DNA of 19,940 nt from CAYXGZ01 sp964464755 (GTDB lineage Bacteria > Planctomycetota > MHYJ01 > JACPRB01), in the NCBI GenBank assembly GCA_964464755.1, contig CAYXGZ010000059.1, forward strand, positions 1-19,940, in the 5' to 3' direction. Below the pieces are notes generated by a model that searched no databases, was not told the DNA's origin, and saw only the letters and a list, made by a program, of their open reading frames with translations. Numbering within the stretch: position 1 is the first letter of the stretch; each line of letters begins with the position of its first letter. Position numbers and translations under genes: made by a program. Shown here one piece after another: positions 13,954-19,940 of this stretch.

Positions 13954-14838
13954 ATGAGCCTCGCCTTCCTCTTCGCCGGCCAGGGCGACCAGGTCGTCGG
14001 CATGGGCCGGGCCCTCTGCGAGGAGCTCCCCGCGGCCCGCGCGCTCTTCGACCGGGCCTCGACGCTGCTCGGCTTCGACCTCGCCTCGGTGTGCTTCGAG
14101 GGGCCCGTCGAGCGGCTCACGCGGACCGACGTCTGCCAGCCCGCCCTGCTCGTCCACGCGTACGCGGCGACGCTGCGGCGGCCCGACGCGCGGCCGGTCG
14201 CGGCGGCCGGCCTCTCGCTGGGCGAGTACACGGCCAACGTCTACGCGGGCTCGCTGCCCTTCGAGGAGGGCGTCCGGCTCGTCATGCTCCGGGGCCGCTA
14301 CATGCAGGAGGCCTGCGAGGCCGTCGCCTCCGGGATGATCGCGCCGATCGGCCTCGACCGCGCGAAGGTCGAGGCGGCCGCCGAGCATGGGCGGGCCTTC
14401 GGCCGGGTCAACGTCGCCAACTACAACGCGCCGGGCCAGTACATCCTCAGCGGGGAGAACGCGGCGCTCTCGAAGGCCGCGGAGAAGGCCCAGGAGCTCG
14501 GGGCCCGGAAGTGCATCCCGCTCAAGGTCGCCGGCGCCTACCACTCCGAGGTGATGCGCCCCGCGCAGGAGAAGCTGAGGGCGGAGCTCGAGAAGGCGCC
14601 CTTCTCCGCGCCCCGGATCCCCGTCGTCTGCAACGTCACGGGCCAGCCCACCACGGACCCGGGCGAACTCCGGGCCAACCTCGCCGCGCAGGTCGTCTCC
14701 AGCGTCCGCTGGGAGGACGGCGTCCTCGCCCTCAAGGGCCTCGGCGTCACCGACTACGTCGAGTTCGGGCCGAAGACGACCCTCGCGGGCCTCGTGGGCA
14801 AGATCCACGAGGGGGCGAAGGTCGAAAGCGTCGGGTAA
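13954..14838 (+). CDS. fabD: Malonyl-CoA:ACP transacylase (FabD)
   Basis: FabD loads malonyl groups onto acyl carrier protein. The 294-residue protein has the N-terminal FAGQGDQVVGMG motif, nucleophile Ser88 in GLSLGEYTA, Arg113 in MLRGRYMQEA (aligned with the malonyl-carboxylate-binding Arg of E. coli) and catalytic His197 in AGAYHSEVM. Many FabDs have GHSLG around the nucleophile; Leu replaces that His here, a change I regard as tolerated variation. GGAG (13945-13948) lies five bases before the ATG. It ends with TAA, the only TAA stop among the genes here, and is followed by a 40-base gap with a -10 box for fabG. Confidence 0.95.
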   Translation: MSLAFLFAGQGDQVVGMGRALCEELPAARALFDRASTLLGFDLASVCFEGPVERLTRTDVCQPALLVHAYAATLRRPDARPVAAAGLSLGEYTANVYAGSLPFEEGVRLVMLRGRYMQEACEAVASGMIAPIGLDRAKVEAAAEHGRAFGRVNVANYNAPGQYILSGENAALSKAAEKAQELGARKCIPLKVAGAYHSEVMRPAQEKLRAELEKAPFSAPRIPVVCNVTGQPTTDPGELRANLAAQVVSSVRWEDGVLALKGLGVTDYVEFGPKTTLAGLVGKIHEGAKVESVG

Positions 14839-14864
14839 TTCTTCCGAGCCCCCCGCGGGCCCGC

Positions 14865-14870
14865 TATACT
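14865..14870 (+). promoter_or_regulatory. Candidate internal promoter (-10 box) for fabG
   Basis: TATACT matches the -10 consensus at 5 of 6 positions and ends eight bases before the fabG ATG, predicting a leader of about two bases. A weak TTCCGA (3 of 6) sits 17 bases upstream. It would let fabG and the downstream PPK2 gene be transcribed apart from fabD. Confidence 0.5.
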
Positions 14871-14878
14871 CCGCCGCC

Positions 14879-15631
14879 ATGGGCATCTCCATCGACCTCA
14901 AGGGCCGCCGCGCCCTCGTGACCGGCGCGTCCCGCGGCATCGGCCGCGAGATCGCCATGACCCTCGCCCGGGCCGGGGCCGACGTCGCCTGCGTGGCGAC
15001 GAACGCCCAGTTGCTCGACGAGGTCTGCGCCATCGTGCGCAACCACGGCGTGCGCTCCGTGGCGATCCCCTGCGACCTGGGCGTCGCGGCCCAGATCGAC
15101 GCGGCCGTCGCCAAGGCGGTCGAGGAGTTCGGCGGGCTCGACATCCTCGTCAACAACGCGGGCGTGACGCGCGACAACCTCCTCCTGCGGATGAAGGAGG
15201 AGGACTGGGACAAGGTCCTCGACGTCAACCTCAAGGGCTCGTTCCTGTTCATGAAGGCCGCCGCGCGGCACCTGATGCGCTCGGACCACGGCCGCATCGT
15301 GAACATCTCCAGCGTCGCGGGCCTGGTGGGCAACGCGGGCCAGGCGAACTACACGGCCTCGAAGGCCGGCCTCATCGCGCTGACGAAGACGGCGGCGCGC
15401 GAGTTCGCGGGCCGGGCCCTCTGCATCAACGCCGTCGCCCCCGGGTTCATCAAGACCGACATGGCCCACGCGGTGGACCCCAAGGTCCTCGAGGCGGCCG
15501 TCGGGGCCATCCCCATGAAGCGCATGGGCGAGGCCTCCGAGATCGCGGACGCCGTCCTCTTCCTCGCCAGCGACCTCGCGAAATACGTCACCGGCCAGGT
15601 CCTCGTCGTCGACGGCGGCATGGCCATGTAG
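14879..15631 (+). CDS. fabG: 3-oxoacyl-ACP reductase (FabG)
   Basis: FabG is the NADPH-dependent short-chain reductase that reduces 3-oxoacyl-ACP in each elongation round. The 250-residue protein has the cofactor motif TGASRGIG (15-22), NNAG (92-95), and the catalytic set Asn117 (DVNLKG), Ser145 (NISSVAG), Tyr158 and Lys162 (YTASK). The stretch QANYTASKAG is diagnostic of FabG within the SDR family, as are GFIKTDM and the C-terminal GQVLVVDGGM. The gene has no Shine-Dalgarno site, and a -10 box is eight bases upstream of its ATG. The usual downstream acpP and fabF are absent; a polyphosphate kinase-family gene follows after 17 bases. Confidence 0.96.
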   Translation: MGISIDLKGRRALVTGASRGIGREIAMTLARAGADVACVATNAQLLDEVCAIVRNHGVRSVAIPCDLGVAAQIDAAVAKAVEEFGGLDILVNNAGVTRDNLLLRMKEEDWDKVLDVNLKGSFLFMKAAARHLMRSDHGRIVNISSVAGLVGNAGQANYTASKAGLIALTKTAAREFAGRALCINAVAPGFIKTDMAHAVDPKVLEAAVGAIPMKRMGEASEIADAVLFLASDLAKYVTGQVLVVDGGMAM

Positions 15632-15636
15632 CCTCC

Positions 15637-15644
15637 AAGGAGGG
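15637..15644 (+). promoter_or_regulatory. Strong Shine-Dalgarno site of the polyphosphate:AMP phosphotransferase gene
   Basis: AAGGAGGG is nearly the full anti-Shine-Dalgarno complement, correctly spaced from the ATG at 15649. It shows that the organism keeps a functional anti-Shine-Dalgarno even though most first genes here lack such a site. Confidence 0.85.
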
Positions 15645-15648
15645 CGCG

Positions 15649-17127
15649 ATGTTCGAAACCGCCGAGATCGGGAGCAAGGTCGAGAAGTCGGCGTACCAGC
15701 GCGAGGCCCCCAAGGTCCGCGCCGCCCTCCTGGACGTGCAGAAGGAGCTCGCCCGCTCCAACCAGGCCCTCGTCGTCCTCATCGGCGGGGTCGAGGGGGG
15801 CGGCAAGTCCGAGACCGTCAACCTCCTTCTCGAGTGGATGGACGCGCGCGGCATCGCCGTGCACGCCCTCTGGAACGCCTCCGACGAGGAGCGCGAGCGG
15901 CCAGAGTACTGGCGCTACTGGCGGACCCTCCCCCCCACCGGCCGCGCGGCGATCTACATCGGCTCGTGGTACACGGCCCCGATCATCGAGCACGCCTTCG
16001 GCCGCTCCTCGGACCTCGAGTTCGACGAGTCCATGGACCGCATCGTCGAGTTCGAGCGGATGCTCTCGAAGGAGAACGTCCTCGTCGTGAAGTTCTGGAT
16101 GCACCTCACGGAGAAGGACCAGTACAAGCGGCTCAAGAAGCTCTACAAGGACCCCAACGAGCGCTGGCGCGTCACCAAGCTCGACTGGAAGTTCCACAAG
16201 AACTACGAGACCTTCCGCGAGGTCTCCGGCGAGGCGCTGAGGAAGACGAGCACGGGGCACGCGGCCTGGCACATCGTCGAGGCGACCGACAAGCGGCACC
16301 GGAACCTCACGGTCGCGCGGACCCTGGTGCAGTCGATCCGCGACCGGCTCGACGCGATCCGCAAGGCGCCGCCGAAGCCCAAGGGCCCGCCCGCCCTGCC
16401 CGTGCCCAAGAAGCAGAACCTCATCTCGGCGCTCGACCTGTCCCTCGAGGTCTCCGACAAGGAGTACGAGGAGAAGGTCGAGAAGCTCCAGGGCCGGCTC
16501 GGCGCGCTCTCGCGCCGCCTGCACGACGCGCGACGCTCCGCGATCCTCGTCTTCGAGGGCGCCGACGCCGCGGGCAAGGGCGGGACGATCCGCACGCTGA
16601 CCCGCTCCATGGACGCGCGGAACTGGCAGGTCATGCCGGTCGCCGCGCCGACGGAGGAGGAGCGCTCGCACCCCTACCTCTGGCGCTTCTGGCGGCAGAT
16701 CCCCCGCGCGGGCCGGGTCACGATCTACGACCGCTCCTGGTACGGCCGCGTCCTCGTCGAGCGCATCGAGGGCTTCTGCTCCGTCGACGCGTGGAAGCGC
16801 GCCTACAACGAGATCAACGAGTTCGAGGAGCAGCTCGTCCAGGGCGGCACGGTCCTCCTCAAGTTCTGGCTGCAGATCTCCCCCGAGGAGCAGCTCAAGC
16901 GCTTCAAGAGCCGGGAGGTCACGCCCTACAAGCAGTACAAGATCACCGAGGAGGACTGGCGCAACCGGAAGAAGTTCGACGCCTACACCGCGGCCGCCTG
17001 CGACATGGTCGAGCAGACGAGCACGGGGCACGCGCCGTGGACGCTCGTCGAGGCGAACGACAAGCAGTACGCGCGGCTCAAGGTGCTGAAGACGGTCGTG
17101 AAGCGCCTGGAGAAGGAGCTCGACTAG
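15649..17127 (+). CDS. pap: Polyphosphate:AMP phosphotransferase (two-domain, class II PPK2)
   Basis: This 492-residue protein has two PPK2 domains in tandem, the architecture of polyphosphate:AMP phosphotransferases, which make ADP from AMP using polyphosphate. The N-terminal domain has a P-loop GGVEGGGKS (46-54, Lys53) but its lid/Walker B position reads IYIGSWY (102-108), losing the Asp-Arg pair. The C-terminal domain is intact, with EGADAAGKGG (303-312, Lys310) and IYDRSWYGRVLVER (359-372, Asp361, Arg362). Both domains end in a TSTGHA-W motif (200-207 and 457-464). In characterised two-domain enzymes the C-terminal half carries the activity, which fits. The ribosome binding site AAGGAGGG (15637-15644) is the best in the window, five bases before the ATG, and the gene is 17 bases behind fabG. 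Confidence 0.92.
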   Translation: MFETAEIGSKVEKSAYQREAPKVRAALLDVQKELARSNQALVVLIGGVEGGGKSETVNLLLEWMDARGIAVHALWNASDEERERPEYWRYWRTLPPTGRAAIYIGSWYTAPIIEHAFGRSSDLEFDESMDRIVEFERMLSKENVLVVKFWMHLTEKDQYKRLKKLYKDPNERWRVTKLDWKFHKNYETFREVSGEALRKTSTGHAAWHIVEATDKRHRNLTVARTLVQSIRDRLDAIRKAPPKPKGPPALPVPKKQNLISALDLSLEVSDKEYEEKVEKLQGRLGALSRRLHDARRSAILVFEGADAAGKGGTIRTLTRSMDARNWQVMPVAAPTEEERSHPYLWRFWRQIPRAGRVTIYDRSWYGRVLVERIEGFCSVDAWKRAYNEINEFEEQLVQGGTVLLKFWLQISPEEQLKRFKSREVTPYKQYKITEEDWRNRKKFDAYTAAACDMVEQTSTGHAPWTLVEANDKQYARLKVLKTVVKRLEKELD

Positions 17128-17130
17128 GGC

Positions 17131-18819
17131 CTAGCGCAGGGTCTTGGCCGGGTCGCCCGTCGGGATCGCGGCGCGCCCGAGGCCGCCGCAGAACGGGCAG
17201 GCCAGGGCCACGTTGGGGACGCCCGTGCCGCGGCCCGAGCAGTGGGTGCAGGTCTTCAGCGTGTAGATCTCGGCCAGGTCCGGCGTGCCGAGCTTCGGGT
17301 ACCAGGTCTTCCCCTTGCAGTTCGTGCAGTCGGTCTTGTTGCCCGTCTTCCCGCAGCCGCACTCCACGTCCTTGTAGACGCCCTTGCCGCGGCAGTCGTT
17401 GCACATCACGCGGCCGCCGCCCTTCTCGTAGAACCCCGTGCCGTCGCACTTCTTGCACTTCACGTCGAGCTTGCCGTCGCCGGCGCACTTCGGGCACTTC
17501 ACCTTGCCGTTCTCGCACTGCGTGCAGCGGGCGAGGGCCTGGATGCGGTCCGCGAGGGCGCCCAGGTGGGCCGCGGCGGACGGGCCGGCCTCGGCGGCGG
17601 CGGCCCGGACCTGCTTGACGCAGGCCTCGAAGCCGCCCGAGTTGCGGTCGAAGACCTCCGCGACGACGAGGAGGAGGCCGAGGTAGCGGACGGCGAAGTC
17701 GGGATGGGACTTCCACGTCGCGGTGTACCGCGACTGCGCGTTCTGGGGCTTGCCGCCCGCGACCTCGCGCGCGAGGTCGACGACGAGGATGGCCGCCTCC
17801 TCGCCGAAGCAGCGGCCGTCGCCGCTGCGGCGCAGGCCCGCGGCCTGCGCGGCCTTGGCCACCGTCGCCTCGGGGGCGCCGGTCAGCAGGGCGTCCGCCG
17901 CGTGGGCGGCGGCGTAGAGCAGCGGGAGGTGGGCCGCGGCGGGGTCGGCCGCCTTCAGCGGGGCCGCGTCCTTGCCCAGGGCCTCGAGCATCGCCAGGTG
18001 GCGGGCCCCGTCGTACTTCTCGGACTCCGCCGGCTTGGCCCGCAGGAAATGCGCGTCGAGGACGGCGGCCGCGGCGGGCGGGAGCTTCCACGCGGCGTCC
18101 TCCTGCGCGAGGAAGACGGCGGAGAGCCCGACGAGGTTCGGGCTCCGGGAGGTCTTGACGAGCGAGGCCAGCTTGGCGGACGCGCGGGACCGGTCCGCGA
18201 GGATGGCGCGCTTGGCGGGATCCACGAGCACGCCCCAGGCGTCGAACTCGGGCTCGACGGGCGGAGCGGGCTTGGTCGGGTCCAGCGCCGGGCCCTCGGT
18301 GGCCGCGCCGGGGACGATGCCGGCGACCTGGTAGATCGCGAAGAGCTCCTTGGGCCGGCTGTGGTAGCGGATGTCGAATTCCATGAAGTCGGAGCCGCGG
18401 GTCACGATGATCCGGGCCCGGGAGCCCGGCTTGATCCCCGCGACGAAGGCGACGAGGGCGCGCTCGGCGGCCGGCGCCTCCATCTTCCCGAAATTGAACG
18501 CGTCGAGGTGCGTCAGCTTGTCGTCGGGCTTGATGTAGTCCGGGACGTAGAGGTCGCGGCCCTGGCCCTTGATCTTCGAGGCCAGGTCGCCGAGGTCCTT
18601 GTCCATCTTCCGCATCGAGTCGCGCAGGGAGCGCGCCTCGACCTCCCGGCCGCGGAGCTCGAGGACCTTCGTGACGAGGCCCGACGTGTTCAGGCGGTAG
18701 ACCAGGAGGTCGACCTGCTGCTGGAGGTCCTTGGAATTGACCGACGGGTCCTGGTCCTGGGCGGCGGCAGGCAGGACGAGGACGGCGGCGACGGCGAGGA
18801 CTCGGAACATCGGGGACAC
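17131..18819 (-). CDS. Exported protein with C-terminal CxxC-repeat (DnaJ-type) zinc fingers
   Basis: This 562-residue protein of unknown function starts with a likely signal peptide (MFRVLAVAAVLVLPAAAQ, cleavage near 20-21). Residues about 30-85 are heptad-like and charged (DLQQQVDLLVYRL, then SLRDSMRKMDKDLGDL), possibly a coiled coil. A stretch near 128-150 (GIKPGSRARIIV) faintly recalls a PDZ loop. Residues 200-430 are Ala-rich and probably helical. The C-terminus (432-544) carries seven CxxC pairs at 432, 442, 455, 473, 498, 524 and 541 plus a CGC at 487, several with the DnaJ-type CxxCxGxG shape. There is no J domain. Unlike the other CxxC protein in this window it has irregular spacing and no C-terminal membrane helix. 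A GTG at 18819 is preferred because GGAG lies seven bases before it; ATG at 18810 would remove three residues. Confidence 0.75.
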   Translation of the reverse strand: MSPMFRVLAVAAVLVLPAAAQDQDPSVNSKDLQQQVDLLVYRLNTSGLVTKVLELRGREVEARSLRDSMRKMDKDLGDLASKIKGQGRDLYVPDYIKPDDKLTHLDAFNFGKMEAPAAERALVAFVAGIKPGSRARIIVTRGSDFMEFDIRYHSRPKELFAIYQVAGIVPGAATEGPALDPTKPAPPVEPEFDAWGVLVDPAKRAILADRSRASAKLASLVKTSRSPNLVGLSAVFLAQEDAAWKLPPAAAAVLDAHFLRAKPAESEKYDGARHLAMLEALGKDAAPLKAADPAAAHLPLLYAAAHAADALLTGAPEATVAKAAQAAGLRRSGDGRCFGEEAAILVVDLAREVAGGKPQNAQSRYTATWKSHPDFAVRYLGLLLVVAEVFDRNSGGFEACVKQVRAAAAEAGPSAAAHLGALADRIQALARCTQCENGKVKCPKCAGDGKLDVKCKKCDGTGFYEKGGGRVMCNDCRGKGVYKDVECGCGKTGNKTDCTNCKGKTWYPKLGTPDLAEIYTLKTCTHCSGRGTGVPNVALACPFCGGLGRAAIPTGDPAKTLR

Positions 18820-18826
18820 GCGTTTT

Positions 18827-18830
18827 CTCC
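18827..18830 (-). promoter_or_regulatory. Shine-Dalgarno site supporting a GTG start
   Basis: On the minus strand GGAG (18830-18827) is seven bases from the GTG at 18819 but sixteen from the next in-frame ATG at 18810, so it argues for the GTG start of the exported CxxC protein. Confidence 0.55.
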
Positions 18831-18843
18831 GGGGACTCGTTGA

Positions 18844-18852
18844 ACTCTAGCA
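18844..18852 (-). promoter_or_regulatory. Candidate extended -10 promoter of the exported CxxC gene
   Basis: On the minus strand TGCTAGAGT combines a TGn extension with TAGAGT (4 of 6). It would give a leader of about 18 bases containing the Shine-Dalgarno site. There is no good -35. This is tentative. Confidence 0.35.
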
Positions 18853-18890
18853 CGTTAGGACGACCCGGGGGGCGCTCCGTTAGCGATTCC

Positions 18891-18918
18891 TTGTCGATTC
18901 CGACCCCCCGGCTACAAT
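18891..18918 (+). promoter_or_regulatory. Promoter of the acyl-CoA carboxylase gene
   Basis: TTGTCG (18891-18896, 4 of 6) and TACAAT (18913-18918, 5 of 6) are 16 bases apart. The -10 ends eight bases before the ATG at 18927, again predicting a leaderless or two-base-leader mRNA. There is no Shine-Dalgarno site. Confidence 0.62.
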
Positions 18919-18926
18919 GACCCTCC

Positions 18927-19940
18927 ATGTCGACCGCCGACCGCCTCAACCACCTCGAGAAACTCCGCCACAAGGCCCTCGAGGGGGGCGGCCGGGACAA
19001 GGTCGACAAGCAGCACGCCGCGGGCAAGATGACCGCCCGCGAACGCATCGACATGCTGCTCGACGAGGGCTCCTTCGAGGAGCTCGACATGTTCGTCACC
19101 CACGGGGCGACCGGCTTCGGCCTCGACAAGAAGAAGGTCCTGGGCGACGGCGTGGTGACCGGCTTCGGCCGGATCGACGGCCGCCCCGTCGCCGTGTTCA
19201 GCCAGGACTTCACCGTCTTCGGCGGCTCGCTCGGCAGCGGCCACGCGCGGAAGATCTGCAAGGTCCTCGACCACGCCACCCGCCTCGGCATCCCCGTGNN
19301 NNNNNNNNTCGGGCGGCGCGCGCATCCAGGAGGGCGTCGAGTCCCTCGGCGGCTACGCCGACCTCTTCCTGCGCAACACGATGGCCAGCGGCGTCATCCC
19401 GCAGATCAGCGTGATCCTCGGCCCCTGCGCGGGCGGCGCCGTCTACTCCCCCGCCATCACCGACTTCGTCTTCATGGTCCACGGGTCGAGCTACATGTTC
19501 GTGACCGGCCCCAACGTCATCAAGGAGGTCACCCACGAGAAGGTGACCTTCGAGGACCTCGGCGGCGCGAGCGTGCACAACGAGACGAGCGGCGTCGCCC
19601 ACTTCGGCGCCAAGAACGAGCCGGACTGCCTCCGCCAGGTCCGCAAGCTCCTCTCCTTCATCCCCCAGAACAACCTCGAGGAGCCGCCGCAGGTCCCCGC
19701 GGGCGACGACCCGAACCGCCGCGACGAGGCCCTCGACCGGATCATCCCCGACAGCCCCTCGAAGCCCTACGACATGCGCCAGGTCCTGCACTCGGTGCTC
19801 GACCACCACGAGTTCTTCGAGGTGCAGGCCGACTTCGCCAAGAACATCCTCATCGGCTTCGGCCGGCTCAACGGCCGCAGCGTCGGCCTCGTCGCCCAGC
19901 AGCCCTCGGTGCTCGCCGGCTGCCTCGACATCAACAGCTC
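18927..19940 (+). CDS. pccB: Acyl-CoA (propionyl-CoA-like) carboxylase beta subunit, carboxyltransferase; 3' end outside window
   Basis: This is the biotin-dependent carboxyltransferase subunit that moves CO2 from carboxybiotin to propionyl-CoA or a related acyl-CoA. The first 124 residues include KMTARERIDMLLDEGSF, GFGRIDGRPVAVFSQDFTVF and GGSLGSGHARKI. After the N run the frame continues as SGGARIQEGVESLGGYADLF, then the oxyanion-hole stretch GPCAGGAVYSPAITDF, then MFVTGPNVIKEVT and the second crotonase-like domain (FFEVQADFAKNILIGFGRL). The frame shifts by one base across the 10 N, so the coding sequence cannot be read straight through as assembled. Family members have IGLND before SGGARIQEG, which would need 15 bases. 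The alternatives are the paralogues MmdA, acetyl/acyl-CoA carboxylase AccD5 or methylcrotonyl-CoA carboxylase; the substrate cannot be fixed here. Confidence 0.88.
   Translation, partial: MSTADRLNHLEKLRHKALEGGGRDKVDKQHAAGKMTARERIDMLLDEGSFEELDMFVTHGATGFGLDKKKVLGDGVVTGFGRIDGRPVAVFSQDFTVFGGSLGSGHARKICKVLDHATRLGIPVXXXXGRRAHPGGRRVPRRLRRPLPAQHDGQRRHPADQRDPRPLRGRRRLLPRHHRLRLHGPRVELHVRDRPQRHQGGHPREGDLRGPRRRERAQRDERRRPLRRQERAGLPPPGPQAPLLHPPEQPRGAAAGPRGRRPEPPRRGPRPDHPRQPLEALRHAPGPALGARPPRVLRGAGRLRQEHPHRLRPAQRPQRRPRRPAALGARRLPRHQQL
19299..19308. other. Assembly gap (10 N) inside the carboxylase gene
   Basis: Ten N bases interrupt the carboxylase gene between GIPV and SGGARIQEG. The length is not a multiple of three although both flanks encode the same conserved protein, so 10 is a placeholder. 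From the family motif the true length is predicted to be about 15 bases. Confidence 0.9.

Noticed and set aside
19299..19310. Real frameshift or pseudogene in the carboxylase
   Set aside because: The shift coincides exactly with the N run, and both flanks are well conserved, so a gap of wrong length is the simple explanation.
1..19940. CRISPR arrays, tRNA or rRNA genes, transposases, phage genes, integrons
   Set aside because: No regularly spaced repeats, conserved RNA sequence or mobile-element protein was seen on either strand; nearly all bases belong to identified genes.

Overview
The window is very GC-rich, tightly packed bacterial DNA with 15 complete protein genes, one gene cut by the left edge (recA) and one cut by the right edge (an acyl-CoA carboxylase beta subunit that also carries an internal 10-N gap). 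There are no rRNA, tRNA, CRISPR, insertion-sequence or phage signals, and no gene-free stretch longer than about 160 bases. The gap length and the general look suggest a metagenome assembly. The lineage is a guess: a zinc-ribbon/YIP1-type membrane protein, exported CxxC-rich proteins without J domains, and few Shine-Dalgarno sites at transcript starts fit a Planctomycetota-like or related high-GC environmental phylum.

Layout. (1) 2-4969, plus strand: end of recA with a textbook terminator, then a zinc-ribbon/YIP1 membrane protein, pgeF and alaS. recA and alaS stay neighbours as in many bacteria, but other genes lie between them instead of recX. (2) 5067-11479: a type IV pilus ATPase region. 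Two PilT-class ATPases in tandem (the first with an extra N-terminal MshEN/GspE_N-like domain) converge on an exported, membrane-anchored CxxC-repeat protein. A divergent small two-helix membrane gene converges in turn on a large gene in which an isoaspartyl-methyltransferase (PCMT) domain is fused to a complete GspE/PilB assembly ATPase. (3) 11589-17127, plus strand: rpmF-plsX-fabH-fabD-fabG, the usual phospholipid/fatty-acid block, followed by a two-domain PPK2 polyphosphate:AMP phosphotransferase. (4) 17131-18819, minus strand: a second, larger exported CxxC-repeat protein. (5) 18927 to the right edge, plus strand: pccB-like carboxyltransferase.

The most unusual points are the PCMT-GspE/PilB fusion; the exported CxxC protein whose zinc-finger units recur exactly every 11 residues; a perfect inverted repeat centred between two divergent promoters; and a recurring arrangement in which a -10-like box lies only 8-12 bases before the start codon, which implies leaderless or nearly leaderless mRNAs for first genes, while operon-internal genes mostly have Shine-Dalgarno sites. 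TAG is the favoured stop codon (11 of 16), which is odd for such GC-rich DNA, and two convergent gene pairs share a single CTAG as overlapping stops. All functional calls come from reading motifs by eye; no database search or structure prediction was run.
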